Below, piece by piece: positions 21,251 through 30,569 of a stretch of 39,289 nt of DNA (positions are counted from its first letter, which is position 1; every line of letters starts with the position of its first letter). Source of the DNA: a virus. The DNA is taken from positions 1 through 39,289 of IMG/VR virus record IMGVR_UViG_3300046515_000273. One strand, given 5' to 3'. The translations under genes were made by a program, and so were the position numbers. The notes below the pieces were generated by a model. That model saw only the letters and a list, made by a program, of their open reading frames with translations. It was not told the origin of the DNA and did no database searches.

Positions 21251-21874
21251 ATGAAAACTCGCGCACTGGTCTACCTCGTCGCAATCTTGGCCACGGTAGG
21301 GTGCGCGACGCATTCACCGCGAGACGATCTGCTCAGTCGAAGTCGAGCAGTAGCCCTCCGGTTGGAAATGGACGGTAACGGGGTGTGTAGCGGTACGGCC
21401 ATTGGCCCGCACCTGATCCTGTCGGCGACACATTGCTTCGTAGGGATGAAGGCGCTGACGGTCAACGGTAAGGACGTCAAGGTCTAGCAGCAGATCGAGG
21501 ATGGTAACGACCACACGATGCTGGTCGTGGATACCACGTTCACCTCGTGGGCCAAGTTGGGGGAGTCGCCTAAGCCTGGCGATTTCATCTTCCTCTGGGG
21601 CCAGCCGGCGTTCCTGAACTTCCTCTATCGCGAAGGCCATGTGGCCGGATACGACGAGAAGGAAGGGGTCGTTACGACGATCTACGATGTCAACGGGTTC
21701 TACGGGGATAGCGGCTCAGGAATTTTCAACCTGTCCGGTCAGGTCGTTGGGGTGACGAGCTACGCGGTAGTCATCAACTACAACGACACCCAGTTCAAGC
21801 TCATGGGCTCGATCCCCTTTAAGTTCACCGCCGAGCAGTACCGAGACGTTGGCTATGGCACAGACCATCAGTAA
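21251..21874 (+). CDS. Trypsin-like serine protease lipoprotein, TAG-recoded
   Basis: 207 aa with TAG at 21485 (codon 79) as Gln, beside two CAG codons. Signal peptide with a lipobox-like ATVGC at Cys18, then a chymotrypsin-fold domain: CSGTAIGPHLILSATHCF with H61, D87 (GNDHTMLV) and S154 in GDSGSG. It is probably exported or anchored in the envelope, and its place between the endolysin and spanin genes suggests a role in lysis or envelope attack; such a protease is unusual in a lysis cassette. Unrecoded, the Asp and Ser are lost. Confidence 0.8.
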
Positions 21875-21950
21875 CTGGATAACCCTAGGACTGATCGTAG
21901 CGGCGGGCGTAATCACCCTCCGCATGTACTTCGGCCCTGGCGATGATTGA
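21855..21950 (+). CDS. Small membrane peptide, 31 aa
   Basis: MAQTISNWITLGLIVAAGVI followed by a short tail (TLRMYFGPGDD). One membrane helix. It overlaps the end of the protease and the start of the next gene. Tiny membrane genes are common in spanin regions; the role is unknown. Confidence 0.5.
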   Translation: MAQTISNWITLGLIVAAGVITLRMYFGPGDD

Positions 21951-22215
21951 CCCTCGTGAGTGGCTAAACGAACGGCTCGCTTGGGCATACATTCAGGCCA
22001 GCGGGAAAGCCACCCACACGAACACATGCAGCACCAGCGTGGCACCGGCTAGACAGCCCGGACCCTGTGACTGTGAGGCGGAAGACGATGCAGCGATGGC
22101 TATGGATCACTGGGGGCATACTCGCGCTGTGGCTGTCCAGCCTGCTGTGGGTTCACCACTCAGCGGTGACCAGCGAGCGACAGGCTCAGGCTCAGAAGAC
22201 CGAGAAGGTTGTTAA
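21943..22215 (+). CDS. Small Cys-containing phage protein, 90 aa
   Basis: Begins MIDPREWLNERLAWAYIQAS. The centre has CSTSVAPARQPGPCDC, a spaced Cys pattern seen in other phage proteins of lysis/packaging regions. The ATG overlaps the TGA of the preceding peptide; the C-terminal third lies over the i-spanin start in another frame and may be non-essential. Unknown role. Confidence 0.5.
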   Translation: MIDPREWLNERLAWAYIQASGKATHTNTCSTSVAPARQPGPCDCEAEDDAAMAMDHWGHTRAVAVQPAVGSPLSGDQRATGSGSEDREGC

Positions 22216-22351
22216 GAAGAACAAGAAGGTTCGGGAGAAGGTAGATGGTCAAGTCAGCGCGCTCCCCGAGGCCCCTACTACTCCTGTAGCTACTGCCCCT
22301 GATGGTAGTGCCGCTTCTGAGCTGCTGCGCGACTGGTCCCGGCCCCGTTGA
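22088..22351 (+). CDS. i-spanin (Rz-like)
   Basis: 87 aa: N-terminal membrane anchor (MQRWLWITGGILALWLSSLL) followed by a Lys/Glu-rich periplasmic coiled coil (QKTEKVVKKNKKVREKVDGQ) and a Pro-rich end. It pairs with the o-spanin to fuse inner and outer membranes in the last step of lysis. The ATG at 22088 is preceded by AGGCGGAAG; the GTG at 22067 is less likely. The o-spanin gene is nested from codon 53 onward in another frame. No TAG; ends with TGA. Confidence 0.8.
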   Translation: MQRWLWITGGILALWLSSLLWVHHSAVTSERQAQAQKTEKVVKKNKKVREKVDGQVSALPEAPTTPVATAPDGSAASELLRDWSRPR

Positions 22352-22493
22352 CGGGTGTTCGTGGGCCCGCCCAATTCTCGTGTCGCCCGATGACTCACTG
22401 ACGGACGGCACTGCCAAACAGATCCTTTCGCATGACCGTACAGGCGCAGAGATATGCGGCTGGCAGAAATCAACCCACAAGGACACAGAATGA
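22245..22493 (+). CDS. o-spanin (Rz1-like) lipoprotein, TAG in the signal peptide
   Basis: 82 aa with TAG at 22287 (codon 15) as Gln. Signal peptide SPRPLLLL-Q-LLPLMVVPLL, lipobox LLSC, then Pro-containing linker and the conserved end DSLTDGTAKQILSHDRTGAE plus CGWQ. The ATG lies inside the i-spanin gene. Without TAG decoding the message stops after 14 residues; an ATG at 22302 downstream would give a too-short signal. Outer-membrane partner of the i-spanin. Confidence 0.8.
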
Positions 22494-22660
22494 CCGGTAT
22501 CCCCACTTGGATCCACAACGACAGCGTAGTGGTCTGCCGCACGATGAACGGCTTCGCCATCATCGAGACTCCGACCTCTCCGGTGTCGCAGTCCGTCAGC
22601 TTCGAAACGTGGGATGCGCTGGCCTACTACCTCAACGCGAACTTCTCGCCCTCTGCATGA
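22490..22660 (+). CDS. Hypothetical protein, 56 aa
   Basis: Begins MTGIPTWIHNDSVVVCRTMN. Likely a small beta/alpha protein. AAGGA lies 7 bases before the ATG, which overlaps the o-spanin TGA. No TAG; ends with TGA overlapping the next ATG. Confidence 0.55.
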   Translation: MTGIPTWIHNDSVVVCRTMNGFAIIETPTSPVSQSVSFETWDALAYYLNANFSPSA

Positions 22661-23070
22661 GCGGCAAGGGCGATGACCGTCGTCCGCTGAGTGTGGATGA
22701 GCAGACGTTCTCGGATAACTGGGATCGAGTGTTTGCGGCCAAGAAGGATTACTACGCAAGTGTCCGCGAGAAGAACTACGTGGATAGCTTGCGGTTGGAA
22801 GGTTTAGTGGGGAGTGGTGTAACCGGCAGCATTTCTGGCTCTAACCCAGAAGGTTCCAGATCGTCTCTGGACTCCCCCGCCACACACGAGGTAACACATG
22901 GAAATGCTAGTGAATCGTCACACGAACCTGTGGCGCAAGCCGCTGCCTCGTCCAGCACGGACCGGGAAGACGGCGAAGGATAGGGCAAGATCTCGGTGAT
23001 CTACTGGGATCCGGTGAGCAAGCGTGAGGTTAGCTACGACTGGTGGCCAGGTGATGAGACAAGTCCCTGA
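22657..23070 (+). CDS. Hypothetical protein before terminase, TAG-recoded
   Basis: 137 aa if TAG at 22981 is Gln. N-terminal part (VDEQTFSDNWDRVFAAKKDY), then a Ser-rich linker, then ISVIYWDPVSKREVSYDWWP. The alternative is that the frame ends at TAG and a separate small gene (ATG near 22899 with GAGG upstream) uses another frame. I prefer read-through, with moderate confidence. Confidence 0.5.
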
Positions 23071-23106
23071 CCGAAGCCAACTAACGTTCGCTGTTCACGC
23101 ATCGTG

Positions 23107-23148
23107 AACGCCCCTCAGAATTGAACGGGCGTTTGATTAATATCAAAC
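23107..23148 (+). terminator. Terminator and dyad between lysis and packaging genes
   Basis: Stem AACGCCC/GGGCGTT (13-base loop) followed by a T/A-rich stretch; immediately downstream is a perfect dyad GTTTGAT-TAAT-ATCAAAC (23131-23148). Just upstream GTTCACG-CAT-CGTGAAC (23093-23109) forms another 7-bp stem. A weak terminator, a promoter region or a packaging signal ahead of terminase are all possible. Confidence 0.45.
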
Positions 23149-23164
23149 AATCAAAGGAAATCAG

Positions 23165-23443
23165 ATGGCACGCGGAGGTACGCGTCCAGGCGCGGGTAGA
23201 CCGCCGCTTGCAGAGAACAAAGTTCCCATGGCCGCTAAGGAAATGATCGCTGATGTAGCGGCCGGCCTTGGCGGCTGCGACCGTATGTTGGCTTGGGTCA
23301 AGGAAGACTCGTAGAATGAAAAGGCTTTCTGGGTGACGATCTACCCGAAGCTGCTTCCGTTGCAGTTGGCCGGCGACCCTAGCAATCCCATCACCACCAG
23401 CCTTAGCGTCTCGTTCGTCGATGCTGAGGCCAAGGGTGAGTAA
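23165..23443 (+). CDS. Small terminase subunit-like protein, TAG-recoded
   Basis: 92 aa with TAG at 23312 as Gln. Starts MARGGTRPGAGRPPLAENKV; the G/R-rich opening is typical of many phage small terminases, followed by a helical part and WVTIYPKLLPLQLAGDPSNP. It lies directly upstream of and overlaps the large subunit. The subunit would recognise the packaging site. AAAGGAAATC precedes the ATG. Confidence 0.65.
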
Positions 23444-24695
23444 CATCGAGTTCCCCGCCAAGCTACGCGGCCTGTTCGATGCCCATCGCTACAAGGTGGC
23501 ATATGGCGGGCGAGGCTCCGGCAAGTCTTGGGGTTACGCCCGCGCATTGCTCCTGTAGGGCGCTGAGCGGCCGTTGCGGATCCTCTGCACACGGGAAATC
23601 CAGAAGTCCATCAAGGATTCCGTACACAAGCTCCTAGGCGACCAGATAGCCTCTATGGGCCTTGGCGCGTTCTACGAGGTGCAGGCGACGGTCATCAAGG
23701 GCCTGAATGGCACGGAGATCACCTTTGCCGGCCTGAGTGACCAGACCGCCGAGTCCGTGAAGTCCTATGAGGGTGTGGACATCGTGTGGTGCGAGGAAGC
23801 CCAGGCGATCACGGAGCGGAGTTGGAAGATCCTGATCCCGACCATCCGAAAGGATGGGTCCGAAGTCTGGATCACGTTCAATCCGGAACTGGACACCGAT
23901 CCGACGTACGTACGCTTCGTGGAGAACGCTCCCGAAGACTCGTTCGTCGTGAAGATGAACTACTCGGATAATCCGTGGTTCAACGGCATCCTTGAGGCCG
24001 AGCGGCTTCGCGACAAGGAAATGCTGACCAAGGCCGAGTACGACCACACATGGGAAGGCGTATGTCTGCCTGCCGTATCTGGTGCGATCTACGCCGACGA
24101 GATAGCCAGTGCAAAGGAGGCCACGCCTAGCCGTATCTGCGACGTGCCATACGATCCGTCCCTGAAGGTCCATGTGGTATTCGACCTTGGCTGGAACGAC
24201 CAGATGACGCTGATCCTCGTCCAGAAGCACCTTAGCCAGCTTCGCGTCATCGAGTACGTTGAGGGCAACCACAAGACGCTTGACTGGTACTCGACGGAAC
24301 TGAAGACCCGCAAGCACAACTGGGGCACGATCTGGCTTCCGCACGATGGCGAGAACCGGGACTTCAAGACCGGAAAGTCCTCGCAGGAGATCATGCAGGA
24401 GCTTGGCTGGAAGGTGTAGATCGTACCCAAGCTTGGTATTGAGGAAGGCATCAGGTTGGCCCGTAGGCAGTTCGGCCAGGTCTACTTCGACAAGGTCAGG
24501 ACTGCGGCACTGATCGAGTGCCTGAAGCGTTACAGGCGCTCCCTGCCACTATCCACTGGCGAGCCTGGCGCTCCACTGCACGACCAGTTCAGCCACGGTG
24601 CCGATGCGTTCCGCTACCTACACGTCGTCGCCCCGAAGCTCTCTAACGAGGACTGGGGCGGCAAACTGACTTACAAGACACTGGCGACCGCTTAA
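23436..24695 (+). CDS. terL: Large terminase subunit, TAG-recoded
   Basis: 419 aa with TAG at 23556 and 24417 as Gln. Walker A GGRGSGKS at residues 24-31, LRILCTREIQKSI motif, Walker B VDIVWCEEAQ near residue 115, ITFNPE coupling motif, and nuclease-domain residues (VFDLGW, later DQFSHGADAFRYL). It is the packaging ATPase/nuclease. GTG start overlaps the small subunit. Under the standard code it is broken into three pieces, none functional. Ends with TAA. Confidence 0.92.
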
Positions 24696-26899
24696 TGGCA
24701 GAGAAATCCAAGAAGATGACGGACGGCGAGCTTTGCGCCCTCATCGACCACGAGCGGGCGAACGGCATCGGCTACGCGGACTAGCTGTCGTCTGACCGTA
24801 CGCGGGCTATGGCGTACTACCTGGGCGAGGCGACGCATGAGCTGACCCCTCCTGACGTGGATGGCCGGTCCAAGGTCGTCAGCAAGGATCTGCTGGAAGT
24901 CGTCGAGTCCGCCATGCCTTCGCTCATGCGGATGTTCTGCGGGGCTGACGATGTGATCCGTTTTGAGGCAGAAGGCCCCGAGGACGAGAAGAACGCCAAC
25001 GATGCCACGGAATACTGCGGTTGGATGCTGTTTCGCAAGAACCAGGGCTTTACGGTCCTGCACGACGCCATTAAGTCGGCCCTTATCTCCCGCATGGGTG
25101 TGGTCAAGGTCTACTGCGAAGAAGCGTGGGACGAGCGCGAGGAACACTACGAGTACCTGTCGGAACAGGATGTCCAGGCGCTTGCCGTTGACGAGAATGT
25201 GGAGATCGTCGAGCAGGTTCCCGTGCAGGCCATGCCGGGCCCTGATGGCACTCCGCCTCAGCCGACGTTCAACGTCACGGCCAAGCGCAAGACCAAGCAG
25301 CACAACATCGTGGTTGAGGGCGTACCGCCCGAAGAAATGTGGTTCAGCAAGGACAGCCGAGATATCGAGAAGCTTCGCTGCGTCGGCTAGAACACCGAAC
25401 GCACCGTATCCGATCTGATCTCGATGGGCTACGACCCGGACAAAGTTGCCGAGATTCCCACGGGCGACGACGAGGGCGACACGTACGGCGAGCGCATGGA
25501 GCGCGAATCCTACGATGGCAGCTTCACGGTGTCCGAGGATGACGATTCCCCGGATCCGAGCCAGCGAGTCGTAACCCTACAGCTCGTGTACATCCGGGTG
25601 GACGCAGATGGCGACGGCATTGCCGAGTATCGTCGCATCGTCAAGGCCGGCACGGTCATCTTCGAAAACGAGATCGTTGACGACCACGAGTTTGCCCTGT
25701 GCTGCCCCAACCTCATGCCGTACAAGCTCATTGGCCTGAGCATGTGGGATCTGACCGAGGACATCCAGCGGATCAAGACCGCCGTGACCCGTCAGTACCT
25801 CGACAACCTGTACCTGGCGAACAACCCCCAGAAGATCGTGGTAGCTGGTCAGGTGAACCTCGACGATCTGCTCAACCCGCGACCTGGCGGCATTATCCGT
25901 GCCGATAATCCGGACGCCATCCGCGAACTGACCACGACCGATATCGGCCCGAACGCTCAGGCTGGAATCAACTACTTCGATAGCGTGCGAGACAACCGCA
26001 CCGGCATCAAGCAGTTCTCGCAGGGCCTTGTTGGCGAGGAACTTTCCAAGTCGCAGATCGGCTCCGAGGGCGTCGCAACCCTTCAGGACCAGGCTGACCA
26101 GCGCCTTGAACTGATCGCCCGCGTCATCGCCGAGACGTTCATCAGCCGGGTGTACCGCCTGCTGCTCAAGAACGCGACCCAGTATCAGGACCGCGAGGCC
26201 CAGATCAAGGTCAACGGCAACTGGATGGCCGTCGATCCCCGGGCGTGGAAGAACAACTACTCGATGTCTGTGTCTATCGGCATCGGCACGTCGAGCAAGG
26301 CCAAGCAGATCCAGAACGCGATGATGCTGCTCTAGATTCAGCAGCAAGCCGCACAGTACGGTCTCGTGCAGCCACAGAACGCCTACAGCAGCCTTGAGGA
26401 CCTCCTGGCTGCGATGGGCAAGAAGGACGTAGGTCGGTACTTCACTCCCGGAGAAGGCCCACAGCAGCAGGACAAGCCCGATCCGGCCATCCTCAAGATT
26501 CAGGCCGACTCGCAGGCCAAGCAGGCCGAGTTGCAGCAGCAGGGCCAGCTCCAGCAGGCCAAGCAGCAGGGTGACGTAGAAGTCGAGCGGATGAAGCAGG
26601 AGTTCCAAGCGCAACAGTCGCAGCAGGAAACCCAGCTTGAAGCCCAGCGCAACCAGTTGCAGTCGCAGAGTGATCTCGCACTGGCCCGCGAAAAGGCCCA
26701 GATTGAGGCGCAGCTCACGATGCAGAAGGCCCAGATGAGCATGGAGTCGGCCGAGCGTATCGAGGCAATGAAACTTGCCTCTGCCGAGCGCATCGCCCGC
26801 ATCAACGCTGAGGCCAAGATCCTGTCCGCCAAGACCATGGGCGCGAAAGACCCGTCTACGGCTGACGCAGATGCCGACTACCAAGAGGCTCGCGAATGA
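24695..26899 (+). CDS. Portal protein (P22/SU10 type), TAG-recoded
   Basis: 734 aa with TAG at 24782, 25388 and 26333 as Gln; the length fits P22-type portals (about 725 aa). Start MAEKSKKMTDGELCALIDHE; core includes AISIDE-like phage signature segments, FENEIVDDHEFALCCPNLMP and RQYLDNLYLANNPQKI; the C-terminal 150 residues are a Gln/Ala-rich coiled-coil barrel. It forms the dodecameric DNA gate. The antisense frame 25577-26986 is a codon-bias shadow. ATG overlaps the terminase TAA. Confidence 0.9.
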
Positions 26900-27186
26900 C
26901 CGACCTGATGGAAGCCGAGATTCAGCGCGGTCAGAAGGCCGCTCAACTGCTCGCCGAGCCCCTTCTGGCCGAAGCATTTGCCACATTCGCTAACGAGGTG
27001 CAGGAAAGATGGTCAAAGTCCCCGGCAAGAGACGTGGAAGGCCGCGAAAAGTTGTACCTGATGCTGAAGGCGTCGGAACGGGTGCAAGCGCACCTGTCGT
27101 CGCTGATCGAATCGGGGAAGATGGCCGAGGCCACCCTGAAGATGCGCGTGGCCCAAGCAACTGGCCGGGGCTCTGTAGCGTTCTGA
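26896..27186 (+). CDS. Hypothetical head-region protein, 96 aa
   Basis: Helical protein starting MTDLMEAEIQRGQKAAQLLA with ERVQAHLSSLIESGKMAEAT later. Small proteins of this shape follow portal genes in many podophages; role unknown. Overlaps the portal TGA. No internal TAG. Confidence 0.65.
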   Translation: MTDLMEAEIQRGQKAAQLLAEPLLAEAFATFANEVQERWSKSPARDVEGREKLYLMLKASERVQAHLSSLIESGKMAEATLKMRVAQATGRGSVAF

Positions 27187-27203
27187 GCGGCCTTGAGTGC
27201 CTT

Positions 27204-27341
27204 GTGCGCCCCTTGACCGTGTGTCGCATCACCGTACCGTTCGAATGCCAGGAGACGTGGACTGGGGTCTACTCAGGCGCTCCGGTAGATAGAGGCAACT
27301 GGAAGGTCCTGCTCAACAACGGGACCACAATTTCACCATAA
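27204..27341 (+). CDS. Possible small protein, 45 aa
   Basis: GTG frame beginning MRPLTVCRITVPFECQETWT and ending NNGTTISP, placed in the gap before the scaffold gene. Composition is protein-like, but there is no good ribosome site; it could be untranslated spacer. Confidence 0.35.
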   Translation: MRPLTVCRITVPFECQETWTGVYSGAPVDRGNWKVLLNNGTTISP

Positions 27342-27353
27342 CGAGGAACCACC

Positions 27354-28370
27354 ATGACCAATCCCACTGGGGAAGTCGATAACACCGCCATTGAACCTTC
27401 GCAGGGCATGACGGAAGACGAAATTCTCAAGCGGCTGGAGCCGAAGTACCTCGAAGACGAGTAGGAGGCGTCTGCAACGACTGACGAACCCGAGGCCGAG
27501 GCTGAAGATGCCACGGAACAGGAGTAGTCTGATGCGCAGGACGACGACGGGAGCACGCCGGAGGAAAAGGAAGCCGCCGCAGCCAAGTCCAAGGAAGACG
27601 AATGGCTGACCAAGAGCAAAAAGATCACCGTCCAGGGTGAGGAACTGGAAGTCACCGCAGATGAAGCCTTCAAGGGCTACATGCGGCAGCAGGATTACAC
27701 CCGCAAGACGCAGGAAGCTGCACAGCTAACCTCGCAGATCACGCAAGAACGCCAGTTCGTTAAGCAGGAATACGAGAACCGTATCAACCAGCTAAATGTC
27801 CTGGGTAGCGTGCTCTATCAGGAGCTTGTAGGGGACCAAGCGAAACTTGCCGAGCTAGCTCAGAGCGATCCAGCGGCTTGGGTCGCAAAACAGCAGGAAA
27901 TGGCGTCCAAATCGGCACGCCTCAACGAAATCCAGCACCACCACTCGGCCATTGAGCAGATGAAGAAGAACGAGGCGGAGAAAGCCCGCAGCGAATCTTT
28001 CCGCGAGAACGAGGAATTGCTACTGGAGAAGTTGCCTGAGTGGCGTGACCAGACGAAGCGAGCAGCAGCACAACGCGAAGTGGCTGACTTTCTCGTGTCG
28101 AACGGTTACAGCCCCGAAGAACTGAAGGATCTCATCGACCATCGCGCAGTCCTGATTGCCCACAAGGCAGCTATGTGGGATCGCGCACAGGCAGTTAAGC
28201 AGAAACAGGTAGTGCAGGCCAAAACCCCGCCCAAGGCGGTCCAGGCAGGCAATGCCAACACCCCCACAAACACGCCAGCACAGAAACGGGCCGACGACCT
28301 AGCCAAGCGCGCCAAGCGCACCGGCAATGTCGATGATGTAGCGGCCTACCTGCTGGCCCGCTCTAAATAA
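27354..28370 (+). CDS. Scaffolding protein, TAG-recoded
   Basis: 338 aa with TAG at 27462 and 27525 as Gln, both in the acidic, disordered N-terminal third (KYLEDE-Q-EASATTDEPE, EATEQE-like). The centre has the family signature EAFKGYMRQQDYTRKTQ followed by a long coiled coil; the C-terminus is basic (AKRAKRTGNVDDVAAYLLA), as needed to touch capsid protein. It guides capsid assembly and then leaves. Immediately upstream of the major capsid gene. GAGGAAC precedes the ATG. Confidence 0.85.
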
Positions 28371-28383
28371 CGAGGATAGCTAA

Positions 28384-29319
28384 GTGACGATTGTTGCCAA
28401 TACCTTTACCACGTACACCGCCATCGGCTAGCGTGAAGACCTGTCGGACGTGATCGATATGATCTCGCCGACGGACACCCCGTTCTACTCGGCAGTCAAG
28501 AAGGGCAAGGCATCGGCCCGCTTCTTCGAATGGCAGACCGATGCGCTGGCGGCTGCGGCCAACAACTCCCAGCTTGAAGGCGATGACGTTGCCAGCTTCA
28601 CGGCTGTCACTCCGTCCACCCGCTGGGGCAACTACTGCCAGGTCTCGACCAAGAACTTCATCATTTCCGATACTGAGGAAGTGGTGGACAAGGCGGGCCG
28701 TAAGTCGGAAATCGCCTACCAGAAGTCGAAGAAGCTCAAGGAGCTGAAGCGCGACGCCGAGACGGGTCTGGTCCAGAACACCACGTTCAACGCTGGCTCA
28801 ACGACCGTTGCACGTCAGACGCGTGGTCTTGCTGGCTGGATCACGCAGGGTTCCGTGGGCGCCGGTGCTGGCGTGTTCCCCGTCCCGTCCACCAACACGG
28901 CTCCGGTTGCCGGTACGGCTCGTGCGCTGTCTGAGGCACTGGTCAAGTCGGCGATGCAGACGGCCTACACGGCCGGTGGCGCTCCGACCCAGTTGCTCGT
29001 CCGTCCGTCCGATAAGGTGATCGTTTCCAGCTTCACGGGCAACGCCACCCGCTTCGAACAGGCCGACAGCAACAAGCTCCACGCCGCGTATGACGTGTAC
29101 GTGACCGACTTCGGTTCGCTGAAGGTGGTTCCGGATCGTTTCATCGACGCTGCGGCCTACCTGCTCGACTACGATCACGTCAGCTTCAAGACGCTGCGTA
29201 ACGTCGAGGCAAAGCCGCTGGCGAAGACGGGCGATGCGGAGAAGATGTTGATCACCTGGGAGTTTGGCCTCCAGATGGACAACAAGGACGCGCACGCGGT
29301 CATTCGCGACCTCACCTGA
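28384..29319 (+). CDS. Major capsid protein, SU10 family, TAG-recoded
   Basis: 311 aa with TAG at 28429 (codon 16) as Gln. N-terminus TYTAIG-Q-REDLSDVIDM and then SPTDTPFYSAVKKGKA is the signature of the SU10/DUF5309-type HK97-fold capsids; later DTEEVVDKAGRKSEIAYQ and HAVIRDLT. The TAG lies in the conserved start segment, so the most abundant virion protein cannot be made without decoding. GTG start; GAGGATAGCTAA is the ribosome-site region. Ends with TGA. Confidence 0.9.
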
Positions 29320-29336
29320 TCCACTGCAATGTGGTT

Positions 29337-29355
29337 GGCCCCCCGAAAGGGGGCC
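29337..29355 (+). terminator. Hairpin after the major capsid gene
   Basis: 7-bp GC stem GGCCCCC/GGGGGCC with a CGAAA loop, followed by a short T/C-rich run (TTCCCTT). It lies in the usual place for a partial terminator or mRNA-stability element after a capsid gene. Confidence 0.6.
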
Positions 29356-29373
29356 TTCCCTTGGGAGTAACGA

Positions 29374-29685
29374 ATGTCCTTCAAGTCCACCATTACGTGC
29401 CTCAACATCGATATGCCAGGAATCACCGTGGCATCCGGTGCAACGACGGCACAGACACCTATCCCGGTCAATTCGGCGGGCGTGGTTGCCAAGTACGTCC
29501 GCGTGGCCGCTACGGTCGCCGCACACATCCGGTTCAACAAGACGACGGCGGTAGCTACCGCCAACGATCTGCTGCTCATGCCCGGTGATGCCGTCATTAT
29601 CAACGTTTAGAACTACGATGTATTCGCCGTCATTCAGGACGCGGCCGCTGGTACGGTCAACGTGGTTCCCATCGAATGGGCCTGA
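29374..29685 (+). CDS. Virion accessory (decoration-like) protein, TAG-recoded
   Basis: 103 aa with TAG at 29608 (codon 79) as Gln. Beta-rich with Ala/Thr/Val: SFKSTITCLNIDMPGITVAS and VAAHIRFNKTTAVATANDLL. The read-through end NYDVFAVIQDAAAGTVNVVP completes a strand-rich domain. Position after the capsid gene suits a head-decoration or stabilisation protein, an inference. GGGAG precedes the ATG. Confidence 0.65.
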
Positions 29686-29963
29686 TCCAGACACGCGTCT
29701 CCTTCGACGGGGACGACATGACCTAGAACCGGGTCCAGGATGTTGAGCCGGTGCTTGAGTCGTGTGCCAATCTGCGGTCCATTGGGGCTGTGGGATCGGC
29801 CGAAATGAAGCACGCCATGCGACTGCCGATGGTCTTCGTCGAGAAGTACATCAACGAACACGGCATCACGCTGCACGAGTTCGAAGTTAACCCCGAGCAC
29901 CTCAAGCGGATCATGAATTCTTCGGAATTTGCCGCTTTCCGCATCTGGCAGGGCAAGGTCTAA
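29676..29963 (+). CDS. Hypothetical head-completion region protein, TAG-recoded
   Basis: 95 aa with TAG at 29724 (codon 17) as Gln: FDGDDMT-Q-NRVQDVEPVL. The remainder (EMKHAMRLPMVFVEKYINEH) is helical and ends RIWQGKV. Such small proteins between capsid and connector genes are conserved in related podophages, role unknown. Overlaps the previous gene. Confidence 0.65.
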
Positions 29964-29966
29964 GGC

Positions 29967-30569
29967 ATGATTAACGACTTTTCCACCCTACAATCGAAAG
30001 TCGCGTAGTTCCTTGCGCGTGCCGACCTGACGGCGGTCATTCCAGACTTCATTCAGCTCGCCGAAGCTCGGATGAATAACGATTTGCGCCTTTCGCCACA
30101 GCAGATGCTTGTCGCTGGCACCTCTGTGGGCGGTGTCATCACGCCACCTGTCGGGTTCAGGCAGGTCCAGGCGCTGATTGTCAGCCTTGACGGCGTAGAG
30201 CGTGAGATTTACCCCGTCCCGCCCATTCAGGACACCAACGCCGAACTTTTCGTGCTGCCGATTGGCTACACGATGGTCAACGGCGTGATCAACATTGTAG
30301 GCGCTGCGGACACGGACTATCGTCTGTACTACTACAGCTACATCCCCAACCTGTCCGACGCCGCCAACCAGAACTGGCTCATTCTCGCCCAGCCCCAGAT
30401 GTACCTCTACGGTACGCTGCTGGAGGCGTGCATCTACCTGCGCGATGATCAGCGCACGGCCCTGTTCGGTCAGGGCTACAACACGGCCCTGGCGGCCATG
30501 AAGAAGAACGACGACATGCTGCGTTACGGCCCGTCGCCCCGTCCTCGCGTGGACTTCATCACCGCATGA
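29967..30569 (+). CDS. Head-to-tail adaptor protein, TAG-recoded
   Basis: 200 aa with TAG at 30006 (codon 14) as Gln: DFSTLQSKVA-Q-FLARADL. The segment FIQLAEARMNNDLRLSPQQM and the C-terminal NDDMLRYGPSPRPR resemble phage adaptor proteins that ring the portal. In standard code only 13 codons precede the stop. Overlaps the next gene (ATGA). Confidence 0.7.

Noticed and set aside
25577-26986. 469-aa minus-strand frame opposite the portal gene
   Set aside because: A codon-bias shadow of a GC-rich gene; no ribosome site, low-complexity Leu/Arg/His composition, and the portal is unmistakable on the plus strand.
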